From Atopobiaceae bacterium (lineage in GTDB: Bacteria > Actinomycetota > Coriobacteriia > Coriobacteriales > Atopobiaceae): a DNA stretch of 64,000 nt. The notes beneath the pieces are model-generated. The model did not search any database, had not been told where the DNA came from, and saw only the letters and a list, made by a program, of their open reading frames with translations. The DNA lies in NCBI GenBank assembly GCA_030525685.1, contig JAUNEG010000001.1:62001-126000 (forward strand), read 5' to 3'. The first letter of the stretch is position 1. Each line of letters begins with the position of its first letter. Below are positions 43,994-53,078 of the stretch, one piece after another. Both the position numbers and the translations under genes were made by a program.

Positions 43994-44020
43994 GCGTGGC
44001 GAGAGGAACGCTCTTCTCGC

Positions 44021-45019
44021 TTAGTCCCTCTTAATCCAGGAGAACATGGAGCGGATCTTCTCGCCGGTCTCCTCGATCGGGTGGGTGTTGATCTCCTCGC
44101 GCTTCTCGAGCAGCCACTTGTGAGCGTTGTTGCAGTCGTCGACGAACTCCTGGGCGAAGCTGCCGTCCTGGATGCGGCCGAGGATGCGCTTCATAGCGGC
44201 GCGGGACTCGGCGTTGATGACCTGCGGGCCGGCGTAGTACTCGCCGTATTCGGCGGTGTTGGAGATCGAGTAGTTCATGAAGTGGATGCCGGACTCGTAC
44301 ATGAGGTCGACGATCATCTTCATCTCGTGGTAGACCTCGAAGTAGGCCAGCTCCTCGGGATAGCCCGCCTCGGTCAGGGTCTCGAAGCCGGCCTTCACGA
44401 GCTCGACGAGACCGCCGCAGAGGACGGCCTGCTCGCCGAAGAGGTCCTCCTCGGTCTCCTCCTTGAAGGTGGCCTTGATGATGCCGGAGCGGGCGCCGCC
44501 GACGCCCCAGCAGTAGGAGAGGACGATGTCCCAGGCGTCGCCGGTGGCGTCCTGGTAGACGCAGGCGAGGTCGGGCACGCCGGAGCCCTCGGTGTACTGA
44601 CGGCGCACGATGTGGCCCGGGCCCTTGGGGGCGCACATGATGACGTTGACGTCCTCGGGGGCCTTGATGTAGCCGTAGTGGATGTTGAAGCCGTGGGCGA
44701 AGGCGAGGGTGTCGCCGGCCTTGAGGTGCGGCGCGACGTGCTCCTCGTAGACCTTGGGCTGGGTCTCGTCGGGGACGAGCATCATGATGACGTCGGCCTC
44801 CTCGGCGGCGTCGTCCATGCTCATGACCTTGAGGCCGGCCTCCTGGGCGGCCTGGGCGGACTTGGAGCCCTCGCGCAGACCCACGCGGACGTCGACGCCG
44901 GAGTCCAGGAGGTTCAGCGCGTGGGCGTGGCCCTGGGAGCCGTAGCCGATGATGGCGACCTTCTTGCCTTGGATGACGCTCGGGTCCACGTCCTTCTCGT
45001 AATAGATGTCGACAGCCAT
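44021..45019 (-). CDS. ilvC: Ketol-acid reductoisomerase
   Basis: A 332-residue class I enzyme, second step of valine/isoleucine synthesis. NAD(P)H-binding [10 protein letters not shown] (about residue 25), then metal-binding helices with [10 protein letters not shown] and [14 protein letters not shown]. The ATG at 45019 follows AAAGGAGAAG; longer readings run through the REP pair. It is last in the ilvD-B-N-C series and separated from ilvN by two REPs. Confidence 0.95.
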   Translation of the reverse strand: MAVDIYYEKDVDPSVIQGKKVAIIGYGSQGHAHALNLLDSGVDVRVGLREGSKSAQAAQEAGLKVMSMDDAAEEADVIMMLVPDETQPKVYEEHVAPHLKAGDTLAFAHGFNIHYGYIKAPEDVNVIMCAPKGPGHIVRRQYTEGSGVPDLACVYQDATGDAWDIVLSYCWGVGGARSGIIKATFKEETEEDLFGEQAVLCGGLVELVKAGFETLTEAGYPEELAYFEVYHEMKMIVDLMYESGIHFMNYSISNTAEYGEYYAGPQVINAESRAAMKRILGRIQDGSFAQEFVDDCNNAHKWLLEKREEINTHPIEETGEKIRSMFSWIKRD

Positions 45020-45046
45020 GTTCTTCTCCTTTGCTTGAGCCGTTGA

Positions 45047-45077
45047 TGAGACAATGGGGACAGGTTCATTTGTCTCA
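45047..45077 (+). repeat. REP palindrome, copy b
   Basis: 31 bp: arms TGAGACAA...TTTGTCTCA around TGGGGACAGGTTCA. It is identical to the reversed copy at 45116, with which it forms a head-to-head pair (REPIN-like) upstream of ilvC. Confidence 0.85.
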
Positions 45078-45115
45078 TCACGCACGTCCTCGTGACGGTA
45101 CTTTCCTATGTGAGA

Positions 45116-45146
45116 TGAGACAAATGAACCTGTCCCCATTGTCTCA
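45116..45146 (-). repeat. REP palindrome, copy c
   Basis: The reverse-oriented identical partner of copy b. Read on the minus strand, its first TGA is the stop codon of ilvN. Confidence 0.85.
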
Positions 45147-45623
45147 TTGAGCGCCGCGCGACATGGCGATCTTGCCGGTGCGCGTGAGCTGCTTGATGCC
45201 GTAGCTGCGGAAGAGGTCCTCCATCGCGTCGAGCTTGCTCGCGGTGCCGGTGGCCTCGATCGTGAGCGTGTTCTTGCCCACGTCGACGACCTTGGCACGG
45301 AAGACGTTGGCGATCTCGATGACCTCGTGGCGGCGCTCCGGCGAGGACTGCACCTTGAAGAGCACGAGCTCGCGCTCGACGGCCTCCTCGTAGGTGAGGT
45401 CGGAGATCTTGTAGACCGAGACGAGCTTGTGCAGCTGTTTGGTGATCTGCTCGAAGCCGACCTCGTCGGCCTCGACGATGATCGTCATGCGGGAGAGGGT
45501 CTCGTCCTCGGTGGGGGCGACGGTGAGCGACTCGATGTTGAAGCCGCGGCGGCTGATGAGGCCCGTGACGCGGGAGAGCACGCCCGGCTTGTTCTCAACG
45601 AGAATCGAGAGCAGGTAGTTCAT
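45144..45623 (-). CDS. ilvN: Acetolactate synthase small subunit
   Basis: A 159-residue regulatory subunit with an N-terminal ACT domain ([33 protein letters not shown]) for valine feedback and a C-terminal domain typical of IlvN. ATG at 45623 shares a base with the ilvB stop; a GTG at 45626 (four-base overlap) is an alternative. The stop is contributed by the first bases of a REP. Confidence 0.94.
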   Translation of the reverse strand: MNYLLSILVENKPGVLSRVTGLISRRGFNIESLTVAPTEDETLSRMTIIVEADEVGFEQITKQLHKLVSVYKISDLTYEEAVERELVLFKVQSSPERRHEVIEIANVFRAKVVDVGKNTLTIEATGTASKLDAMEDLFRSYGIKQLTRTGKIAMSRGAQ

Positions 45624-47503
45624 CACTCATCAACTCCTTCGTGCGACGGCTTCACGCGCGGGCGACCGCCCTCGCCGAAGCCCTTCTCGGTGACGCGCAC
45701 GCCGCCGAGCGTGACGTCGAGGGCGCCGATGATGTCGTCGATCGGGGCGCCGGGGGCGACCATCGGGTAGACGGTCTGGGCGGCCGGGATCATGACGTCG
45801 AGCAGGTACGGCTCGTCGGAGGCGAGCATCTCGTCGAGCGCGGCGTCGATCTCCTCGGGCTTGGTGATGCGCCTCGAGCGCCAGCCGTAGGCGTCGGCGA
45901 GCTTCACGAAGTCGGGGTTGTCGGCGAGCTCGGTGAACGAGAAGCGGTCGTCGTAGAAGAGGTGCTGCCACTGGTGGACCATGCCGAGCGCGCGGTTGTC
46001 GACGATGAGGACCTTGACCGGCACGTTGTTGATCTTGGCGGTGGCCATCTCCTGGCTGTTCATCTGGAACGAGCCATCGCCGGCGATGCAGACGACCTGC
46101 TCGTCGGGGCAGCCGATCTTGGCGCCGATGGCGGCGGGGAAGCCGAAGCCCATCGTGCCGAGGCCGCCGGAGGAGATGAAGGTGCGCACGTGCTCGCGGT
46201 GGATGTTCTGAAGGGCCCACATCTGGTGCTGGCCGACCTCGGTGGTGACAATCGAGGCGTGCGGGTCGAGCTTTTCGGAGAGGTGCTCGAGCACGACCTC
46301 CGGGGCGATCTTGCCCTCGTAGTCCACGAAGTCCGAGGTGTAGAACGGCCAGCGCTCGCGCCAGCCGAAGACCTCGTCGCGCCAGGTCTCGCAGCTCGTG
46401 TGCGCGTCCATCTTCTCTAGGCGGTCGTTCAGGGCAGCGAGGATGACCTTGGCGTCGCCGACGATCGGCACGTCCGGGTTGATGATCTTGCCGATCTCGG
46501 CCGGGTCGATGTCGATGTGGATGATCTTGGCGTGCGGGGCGAACTCGTCGACCTTGCCGGTGACGCGGTCGGAGAAGCGTGCGCCCACGGCGATGATGAG
46601 GTCGGACTCGGTGACCGCCATGTTGGCGTACTTGGAGCCGTGCATGCCGACGGGGCCGAGGTTGAGCGGGTTGGAGCAGGGGATGGCGGCCTTGCCCATG
46701 AGGGTCGTGACCACGGGGATCTGCATGCGCTCGGCGAGCTCCACGAGCTCGGGGCAGGCGTGGGACGCCACGATGCCGCCGCCGGCCATGATGAGCGGAC
46801 GCTCCGCCTCGCATATGAGCTGGGCGGCCTGCTTGACCTGCTTCGCGTTGCCGCGATAGGTGGGTCGGTAGCTCGGGACGCTCACGCTGTCCGGGTAGTG
46901 GAAGACCATATCGGAGCCGGAGAGGTCGCTCGGGATGTCGATCAGGACGGGGCCCGGCCGGCCGGTCGAGGCGATGTAGAAGGCCTCACGGAAGGTCCTG
47001 GTGAGGTCGTCGGTCGACTGCAGAAGGAAGCTGTGCTTGACGATGGGCATCGTGATGCCCACGATGTCGGACTCCTGGAAGGCGTCGGTGCCGATGACGC
47101 CGCGCGTGACCTGGCCCGTGATGACGACGAGGGGCACGGAGTCCATGTAGGCGGTGGCGATGCCGGTGACGGTGTTGGTGGCGCCGGGGCCGGAGGTGAC
47201 GAGCACCACGCCCACCTTGCCCGTGGCGCGGGCGTAGCCGTCCGCCATGTGCGTGGCGCCCTGCTCATGGCGGGCGAGCACGTGGTGGATCTTCTTGGAG
47301 TCGTAGAGGGCGTCGTAGATCTTGATGGCCTGGCCTCCGGGGTAGCCGAAGATGGTGTCCACGCCCTCGGCCTCGAGGCTGGCGATGATGGCCTGAGCCC
47401 CGGTCATGGTCTTGCCCTCGTGCTCGGTGTGGCTGCCCGGGCCGAACGGGCGCCCCTCGATGGCGCGCTGTCGCCGGGCGATCTTCTCCTCGACGGTGAT
47501 CAT
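45623..47503 (-). CDS. ilvB: Acetolactate synthase large subunit
   Basis: A 626-residue thiamine-diphosphate enzyme making acetolactate or acetohydroxybutyrate. The catalytic Glu lies in [19 protein letters not shown] (about residue 77), and the cofactor motif runs from [15 protein letters not shown]. The first ~33 residues before MTGAQAI are an extra N-terminal extension. The ATG at 47503 is supported by its ATGA overlap with ilvD; a start at MTGAQAI would be nearer the usual length. Confidence 0.94.
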   Translation of the reverse strand: MITVEEKIARRQRAIEGRPFGPGSHTEHEGKTMTGAQAIIASLEAEGVDTIFGYPGGQAIKIYDALYDSKKIHHVLARHEQGATHMADGYARATGKVGVVLVTSGPGATNTVTGIATAYMDSVPLVVITGQVTRGVIGTDAFQESDIVGITMPIVKHSFLLQSTDDLTRTFREAFYIASTGRPGPVLIDIPSDLSGSDMVFHYPDSVSVPSYRPTYRGNAKQVKQAAQLICEAERPLIMAGGGIVASHACPELVELAERMQIPVVTTLMGKAAIPCSNPLNLGPVGMHGSKYANMAVTESDLIIAVGARFSDRVTGKVDEFAPHAKIIHIDIDPAEIGKIINPDVPIVGDAKVILAALNDRLEKMDAHTSCETWRDEVFGWRERWPFYTSDFVDYEGKIAPEVVLEHLSEKLDPHASIVTTEVGQHQMWALQNIHREHVRTFISSGGLGTMGFGFPAAIGAKIGCPDEQVVCIAGDGSFQMNSQEMATAKINNVPVKVLIVDNRALGMVHQWQHLFYDDRFSFTELADNPDFVKLADAYGWRSRRITKPEEIDAALDEMLASDEPYLLDVMIPAAQTVYPMVAPGAPIDDIIGALDVTLGGVRVTEKGFGEGGRPRVKPSHEGVDE

Positions 47504-49164
47504 GAGAGATAGGCCCCCTTGTCTGCGCTCGTGACCAGCTTTGCGTAGCGGGAGAGGACTCCCGTGGTGTACTTGGGCGCGGGCGGCTGCCATGCGGCGC
47601 GGCGCTCGGCGAGGACCTCCTCGGGGACGCGCAGCTCGAGCGTGCCGGCCTGGATGTCGATGTCGATGACGTCGCCCTCCTCGACGAGCGCGATCGGGCC
47701 GCCCGCAGCGGCCTCGGGGGAGACGTGGCCGATGCACGGGCCCTTGGAGGCGCCGGAGAAGCGCCCGTCGGTGATGAGGGCAACCGAGCTTGCGAGGCCC
47801 ATGCCGCAGATGGCCGAGGTGGGGGTGAGCATCTCTCGCATGCCCGGACCGCCCGCCGGGCCCTCGTAGCGGATGACCACCACGTCGCCCGGGTTTATCG
47901 CCCCGCCGAAGATGGCCTTGCAGGCCTCCTCCTCGGAGTCGAAGACGCGCGCGGGGCCGCTGTGCCGCCACATGCCCGGGTCGACGGCGCTCTTCTTGAC
48001 GACGCCGCAGTCCGGCGCGAGGCTGCCGCGCATGACCTTGAGGCCTCCGTCGGGGGAGTAGGCATCGTCCACGCTGCGGACGACCTCGCCGTCCACGGGC
48101 GGGCAGGTCGCGACCCACTCGGCCATGGTGCCGTGGCAGGTGAAGGCGCTCATGTCGAGGTGTCCCGTGCGGCCGAGCTCGCCGAGGATGGCGGGCACGC
48201 CGCCCACGTCGTTGAGGTCCTGGATGTGGAGCGGGCCCGCCGGCGCGATGCGCACGATGTTGGGCGTCTCGGCGGAGGCGCGGTCCCAGTCATCCATCGT
48301 GACGGGGCAGCCGGCGGCCTGCGCGATGGCCGTGAGGTGGAGCATCGTGTTGGTGGAGCCGCCGAAGGCCATGTCGAGCACCATGCCGTTGTGGATGGCG
48401 GCAGGCGTGAGGATCTGGCGGGCGGTGACGTTCTTCTCGACGAGCTCCATGACCTTCATGCCGGTCCGCTTGGCGAGGCGGATGCGCTCGGAGTAGACGG
48501 CGGGCACGGTGCCGTTGCCGGGAAGGGCCATGCCCAGGGCCTCGGCGAGGCAGCAGATGGAGTTGGCGGTGAACATGCCGGAGCAGCTGCCGCAGGTGGG
48601 GCAGGCGGTCTTCTCGAGCCAGGAGCACTCCTCCTCGGTCATGGTGCCGGCGGTGACCTGGCCCACGGCGTCGAAGAGGGAGTTGAGGTCGGTCTGGCTG
48701 CCGTCGCGCCCGCGGCCGGCGAGCATGGGGCCGCCGGAGACGAGGATGGCGGGGATGTCGAGGCGTGCCGCGGCGATGAGCATGCCGGGGACGATCTTGT
48801 CGCAGGAGGGGATGAGGACCATCGCGTCGAACTGGTGGCCCTGGACGGCGCACTCCACGCTGTCGGCGATGACCTCGCGGGAGGTGAGGCTGTAGTGCAT
48901 GCCCTCGTGGTTCATCGCGATGCCGTCGCACACGCCGATGGTGTTCACCTGCAGCGGGGTGCCGCCTGCCATGCGAATGCCGGCCTTCACGGCGTCGGCG
49001 ATCTGCTGGAGGTGAAGATGCCCGGGGATGACCTCGTTCTGGGCGGAAACCACGGCCACGAGCGGCCGGTCGAGCTCCTCGTCGGTGAGGCCGTCGGCCG
49101 CCAGGAGGCTGCGATGCGGCGCGCGTGCCAGGCCCCGCTTGATCATGTCGCTTCTCAGTCCCAC
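47500..49164 (-). CDS. ilvD: Dihydroxy-acid dehydratase
   Basis: A 554-residue iron-sulfur dehydratase, third step of the pathway. Cluster cysteines lie in [12 protein letters not shown] and [16 protein letters not shown], and the C-terminal [10 protein letters not shown] is intact. GTG at 49164 gives the conserved [20 protein letters not shown] start and the normal length; an ATG at 49146 is possible. It heads the ilvD-B-N(-C) cluster. Confidence 0.94.
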   Translation of the reverse strand: MGLRSDMIKRGLARAPHRSLLAADGLTDEELDRPLVAVVSAQNEVIPGHLHLQQIADAVKAGIRMAGGTPLQVNTIGVCDGIAMNHEGMHYSLTSREVIADSVECAVQGHQFDAMVLIPSCDKIVPGMLIAAARLDIPAILVSGGPMLAGRGRDGSQTDLNSLFDAVGQVTAGTMTEEECSWLEKTACPTCGSCSGMFTANSICCLAEALGMALPGNGTVPAVYSERIRLAKRTGMKVMELVEKNVTARQILTPAAIHNGMVLDMAFGGSTNTMLHLTAIAQAAGCPVTMDDWDRASAETPNIVRIAPAGPLHIQDLNDVGGVPAILGELGRTGHLDMSAFTCHGTMAEWVATCPPVDGEVVRSVDDAYSPDGGLKVMRGSLAPDCGVVKKSAVDPGMWRHSGPARVFDSEEEACKAIFGGAINPGDVVVIRYEGPAGGPGMREMLTPTSAICGMGLASSVALITDGRFSGASKGPCIGHVSPEAAAGGPIALVEEGDVIDIDIQAGTLELRVPEEVLAERRAAWQPPAPKYTTGVLSRYAKLVTSADKGAYLS

Positions 49165-49477
49165 GTTTCCTCGCTTCCTCTTGTCGCGTGTGAGAAATGC
49201 GAGGCGGAACCTCGAAGCCGTCACGGTGGCCGCCGGCGCGCGGTACTTCTCGGCACGATTGCGGGGGTGGCCCGCTGCACGTGCGGAGGTTCTCGCGAGC
49301 TGCTCGAGGGATTCTTCGAGGCCGTCCGACGCGGGTTCTCACGCTGCCCGCTCGCTGTGGGACGGATGCGGCCCGTACTGGCCCTGTCATCGCATTTGCT
49401 CAGTGGGGACACTCTACGCGGTGCGTGTTTCCACCCCGTGACCGCCCGTGAACGGTATCTTTTCCACCCCTGAGCGG
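49165..49477 (-). promoter_or_regulatory. ilv cluster upstream region
   Basis: About 310 bases without a supported gene. On the minus strand GGGGTGGAAA occurs twice, 33 bp apart (TTTCCACCCC on plus at 49428 and 49461), and TAGAGT could be a -10. Several short GC-rich inverted repeats follow. No T-box or classic leader peptide could be recognised. Confidence 0.35.
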
Positions 49478-49508
49478 TGAGACAAAGGGGACAGGTTCAT
49501 TTGTCTCA
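49478..49508 (+). repeat. REP palindrome, copy d
   Basis: 31 bp differing from copy b at one base (AAAGGGGACAGG instead of AATGGGGACAGG). It lies 65 bases before the REP-associated transposase gene. Confidence 0.85.
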
Positions 49509-49573
49509 TCGTTACGTGTTTATCGTCCCGGCGCAATGGGTACCTAGAACGCCACCTTTGGAGGAGGGGTGCG

Positions 49574-50320
49574 ATGCGGGTACCAAGGCAGGCTTCTCGT
49601 TCGGGCTACTACCACGTGGTGATCAAGGGGGACGGTGGGCAGGCGATATTCGAGGATGGCTTCGACAGGCGGACGTTCCTTCGCCTCGCCGAGAGATACT
49701 TTGCCGAGGCCGGCGTCTCCGTCATCGCGTGGTGCCTCATGGAGAATCACGTGCATCTGGTGCTGAGAGACGACGCCGAAGAGCTCAGCGTCGCGATGCA
49801 TCGGCTGGGAACCGCGTACGCACGCCATTACAACGACAGGACGGGGCGCGTGGGCCACCTCTTCCGCGAGCGGTTCATGAGCTCGCCCATAGAGAGCGAG
49901 AGTTATCTCCTGGAGGCGGTCCGCTACGTCCACAACAACCCGGAGAAGGCCGGCGTCTGCAGGGCGGAGGAGTATCCCTGGAGCAGCTACTCCAGCTATG
50001 CGACGCCGGGCTCCTCCAGTGAGCTGACCGTAGACACCTCGGCTGTTCTAGACCTGTTGGGTGGCGAGAAGAACTTCGCGGAGTTTGTCGCGGAGCGGGG
50101 TAACTGCCTGTATCGACCGCCCTCGGGCAAGCGGCTCGATGACACGGAGGCTCGTGATGCCGCCGCACGCGTGCTTGGGGAGGTCTCTCCCGTTGAGGTA
50201 AAGAAGCTGTCCGTGGAGCGTCGTAACCAGCTTCTTCGAGAGCTGCGGGCGGCAGGTCTGTCAGTTCGTCAGGTGGAGCGGTTGACGGGAGTCGGAAGAA
50301 ACATCGTTGCTCGGGCATGA
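49574..50320 (+). CDS. REP-associated tyrosine transposase (RAYT)
   Basis: A 248-residue IS200-related Y1 nuclease. Signature: SGYYHVVIKGDGG, the metal-binding His pair in CLMENHVHLVLRDD (about residue 62), and the catalytic Tyr in LLEAVRYVHNNPEKAG (about 116), with PWSSYSSYA downstream. Its C-terminal ~50 residues end in a helix-turn-helix-like segment (GLSVRQVERLTGVGRNIVAR). GGAGGAGGGG precedes the ATG. It is bracketed by inverted REPs d and e, the normal layout for a RAYT and its substrate. Single copy here and intact. Confidence 0.92.
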   Translation: MRVPRQASRSGYYHVVIKGDGGQAIFEDGFDRRTFLRLAERYFAEAGVSVIAWCLMENHVHLVLRDDAEELSVAMHRLGTAYARHYNDRTGRVGHLFRERFMSSPIESESYLLEAVRYVHNNPEKAGVCRAEEYPWSSYSSYATPGSSSELTVDTSAVLDLLGGEKNFAEFVAERGNCLYRPPSGKRLDDTEARDAAARVLGEVSPVEVKKLSVERRNQLLRELRAAGLSVRQVERLTGVGRNIVARA

Positions 50321-50366
50321 ACGCGCATCAGATGCTCGGGCGCATCTGACGACATACTATCTCGAA

Positions 50367-50397
50367 TGAGACAAATGAACCTGTCCCCGTTGTCTCA
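50367..50397 (-). repeat. REP palindrome, copy e
   Basis: Reverse-oriented 31-bp REP (ACGGGGACAGG version). On the minus strand its first TGA is the stop codon of ilvA. With copy d it flanks the RAYT gene. Confidence 0.85.
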
Positions 50398-51615
50398 CAG
50401 CGAGGTCTGGACGAGGGTGGGGGTGAGGCCGGCGGCCTTGAGGGCCTCCACGATCTGGTGCTTGTGCTCGGTGCCAAACGCCTCGATCGTGACGCGCAGC
50501 TCGACGGCGGCGTTGCGGTTGGTCGAGACGAACTGGTTGTGCTCGAGCTTGATGACGTTGCCGTTCTGCTCCGCGATGGTGGAGGCCACGCGCACGAGCA
50601 TGCCCGGGCGGTCGGGGAGCAGCACGCTCACGGTGAAGATGCGCTCGCGCATGATGAGGCCGTGCTGCACCACCGAGCTCATCGTGATGACGTCCATGTT
50701 GCCGCCGGAGAGGATCGAGACCACGCGCTTGTTCTCGGCCGGCAGGTGCTTGAGCGCGGCCACCGTGAGCAGGCCCGAGTTCTCCACGATCATCTTGTGG
50801 TTCTCGACCATGTCGAGAAACGCGACCACGAGCTCGTCGTCGGGCACGGTCATGACGTCGTCGAGGTTCTCCTGCAGGTACGGGAAGACCTCGTCGCCCA
50901 CCTCCAGGACGGCGGTGCCGTCGGCGATGGTGTTGGCGCTCGGCAGCTTCACGGGGCGGCCCGCCTCGAGCGCCGCCGTGAGCGAGGGCGCGCCCTCGGG
51001 CTCCACGCCGATCACGCGGATCTTGGGGTTGTAGAGCTTGGCGAAGGTCGCCACGCCGCAGGCCAGACCGCCTCCGCCCACCGGCACGAGGATCGTGTCC
51101 ACGAGCGGCAGCTCCTGGACGACCTCCATGGCGATCGTGCCCTGGCCGGTGGAGACGCACGGGTCGTTGAAGGGGTGGATGAAGGTGTAGCCCTCCTCCT
51201 CGGCGAGCCGCATCGCCTCCTCGCACGCCTCGTCGTAGACGTCGCCGTGCAGCACGACCTCGGCGCCGTAGTGCTTGGTGCGCTCGACCTTGATGAGCGG
51301 CGTGGTCTCGGGCATGACGACCACGGAGCGCGCGCCGGCGCGCGTGGCGGCGAGGGCCACGCCCTGGGCGTGGTTGCCGGCGCTCGCGGTGACGATGCCG
51401 CGGCCCAGCTCCTCCGGCGAGAGGGTCGATATCTTGTAGTAGGCGCCGCGCACCTTGTAGGCGCCCGTGCGCTGCATGTTCTCCGGCTTGAGCCACACGC
51501 GGTTGCCCGTGCTCGCCGAGAAGTGCGGGCTCTCCACGAGCTTGGTCTCGAGCGTGACCTCGCGGACCTTCTCAGACGCCTCCTCGAAGGCCTCGAGCGT
51601 GAGCATCTCTGCCAT
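50395..51615 (-). CDS. ilvA: Threonine ammonia-lyase with ACT domain
   Basis: A 406-residue PLP enzyme forming 2-oxobutanoate for isoleucine. The PLP Lys lies in RTGAYKVRGAYY (about residue 54), the phosphate loop is VGGGGLACGV, and a single ACT-like domain occupies the last ~80 residues (VLLPDRPGMLVRVASTIAEQ). This short form is shared by TdcB-like catabolic and some biosynthetic enzymes; proximity to ilvDBNC favours the biosynthetic role. AAAGGAGCC precedes the ATG. The stop lies within a REP. Confidence 0.93.
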   Translation of the reverse strand: MAEMLTLEAFEEASEKVREVTLETKLVESPHFSASTGNRVWLKPENMQRTGAYKVRGAYYKISTLSPEELGRGIVTASAGNHAQGVALAATRAGARSVVVMPETTPLIKVERTKHYGAEVVLHGDVYDEACEEAMRLAEEEGYTFIHPFNDPCVSTGQGTIAMEVVQELPLVDTILVPVGGGGLACGVATFAKLYNPKIRVIGVEPEGAPSLTAALEAGRPVKLPSANTIADGTAVLEVGDEVFPYLQENLDDVMTVPDDELVVAFLDMVENHKMIVENSGLLTVAALKHLPAENKRVVSILSGGNMDVITMSSVVQHGLIMRERIFTVSVLLPDRPGMLVRVASTIAEQNGNVIKLEHNQFVSTNRNAAVELRVTIEAFGTEHKHQIVEALKAAGLTPTLVQTSL

Positions 51616-51734
51616 GGTGGCTCCTTTGCTAGTTGGTGACGGCGCGCGGGGCGCCGGGCGAGTCGCCTGTGCGGTCTGCCTATAGTAGTCCTGTCGGCCC
51701 GAGGCCGTCCTGGCACGAAGCGAGGGGGCATCAA

Positions 51735-52565
51735 ATGGAAACCAACGAGACGGGCGCGGAGACCGGGAGGGGCCTCGCCGCGCCGCTGTTCCAGATTCAT
51801 GACGCGAGCGTGGTGCGCGGCGGCAAGACCATCCTGCACGTGGGGGACTTCGCCCTCGCGGAGGGCGAGCACGTGGCCCTTCTCGGTCCCAACGGCGCCG
51901 GCAAGTCGACCTTCATCCAGCTGCTCACCCGCGAGGTGTTCCCCCTGTGGCGCGAGGAGCCGCCGGTTCGCTTCCGCGGCCAGGAGCGCCCGCAGCTCGC
52001 CGACATCAAGCGCACGCTCGGCATCGTGAGCTCCACGATGCACGACCAGGTGCGCGTGCACCTTCCCGTCATGGACATCGTGGTGGGTGGGCTGTTCGGC
52101 ACGCTGGGCGTCCCGCTGCGCGGCGACGTGAGCGAGAGGGACCGCGCGCTCGCCGCCGACGCCCTCGAGCGGCTCGGCATCGCCGAGCTCGCCGGCCGCG
52201 ACGTCATGACGCTCTCCACCGGCCAGGTTCGCCGCGTCCTCGTGGCGCGCGAGCTGGTGCGCGACCCGCAGGTGCTGATCTTCGACGAGCCGTGCACGGG
52301 CCTCGACCCGGAGGGCATGTACCACGTCCGCAGGACCATGGGCACGCTCGCTGCCGAGGGGCGCTCCGTCGTGCTGGTGACCCACTACCCCGAGGACATC
52401 ATCCCGCAGATCGACCGCGTCCTGCTCATCAAGGACGCCGAGGTCTTCGCCGACGGCGCCAAGGCGGACCTGCTCACGAGCGAGGTCATGAGCGAGCTCT
52501 TCGACGTGCCGCTCGTGGTGGGGGAGGCGTGCGGCTGGTACTCCCTGCGCGGCGCCTACGCGTGA
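51735..52565 (+). CDS. ABC transporter ATP-binding protein
   Basis: A 276-residue ATPase: Walker A GPNGAGKST, an unusual signature LSTGQVRR, Walker B VLIFDEPCTGLDPEG and H-loop VTHYPEDI. It resembles ModF/YlmA-like ATPases that lack an adjacent permease; none is seen here. ATG at 51735 after GCGAGGGGGC. TATAGT at 51681 is the likely -10. Substrate unknown; a non-transport role is possible. Confidence 0.88.
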   Translation: METNETGAETGRGLAAPLFQIHDASVVRGGKTILHVGDFALAEGEHVALLGPNGAGKSTFIQLLTREVFPLWREEPPVRFRGQERPQLADIKRTLGIVSSTMHDQVRVHLPVMDIVVGGLFGTLGVPLRGDVSERDRALAADALERLGIAELAGRDVMTLSTGQVRRVLVARELVRDPQVLIFDEPCTGLDPEGMYHVRRTMGTLAAEGRSVVLVTHYPEDIIPQIDRVLLIKDAEVFADGAKADLLTSEVMSELFDVPLVVGEACGWYSLRGAYA

Positions 52566-52633
52566 GGCCGGTCGGGTCAGTCCGCAAACGAGAAGGGCGG
52601 GCGCCCGAGAAGGACACCCGCCCGTAAGATACC

Positions 52634-52709
52634 TGGTGGAGACGAGGGGATTCGAACCCCCGGCCTCTGCCTTGCGAAGGCAGCGCTCTCCCAGCTGAGC
52701 TACGTCCCC
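52634..52709 (-). tRNA. tRNA-Ala (CGC)
   Basis: 76 bases including encoded CCA. Acceptor GGGGACG pairs with CGTCTCC, the anticodon stem CTGCC/GGCAG has loop TTCGCAA (anticodon CGC, reads GCG), and the T-arm is GGGGGTTCGAATCCCCT. Confidence 0.95.
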
Positions 52710-52765
52710 AGGCGCATCGCGCGTTGGCTATTTTGGCAATCCGGCGCCCGGTTGTCAACGCCGAC

Positions 52766-52936
52766 ACAAAAAGTCGCCCCCTGCGGTGCGTCAATGAACC
52801 CACCTCTCATAAGGTGGGTGTCCCCATCGCGCGTTCCGGCTTTCCCAGCAACGGGGAATCTCCGTACTGAACACGAGATATCGGACTCCCAAGTAACGCT
52901 TGTCGGTTCACCCAGTTTGCCCGCAGGGGGACGACA
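52766..52936 (-). ncRNA. Probable 6S-like small RNA
   Basis: On the minus strand CTGGCA (-35) and TATAGT (52942-52947) are 17 bp apart. The predicted RNA of about 170 bases is closed by long complementary ends, GTCGTCCCCCTGCGG with CCGCAGGGGGCGAC, and runs into TTTTTG. Inside are a large unpaired centre, a side hairpin CCCACCT/AGGTGGG on the 3' half, and an apical stem TCCCC...GGGGA. A closing stem, central bubble with a 3' hairpin and apical stem is the 6S RNA layout. Family membership was not tested. Confidence 0.5.
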
Positions 52937-53078
52937 GCCCCACTATAGGTCACCCGTCGGGAGATGCCAGTCTTGACTTGCGCGTTCCTCTCGGCAAAAG
53001 TGAATGTGTGCGTGCGTTCTGGTCGGCGCTTCCGCTATCATGGCCGGGATACGGGAGTCAGGTCCGGAAGGGGGTACG

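Noticed and set aside
49165..49477. ilv leader peptide or attenuator
   Set aside because: No short ORF rich in Ile, Val or Leu codons and no terminator hairpin with a T-run was found before ilvD.
53057..53073. 15-base match GTCAGGTCCGGAAGG to the apical loop of SRP RNA
   Set aside because: The following AAGCAGCC is absent, no flanking SRP helix is seen, and the stretch is the leader and ribosome site of the WecA-type gene. The AGTCAGG/CCTGACT hairpin around it is probably chance.
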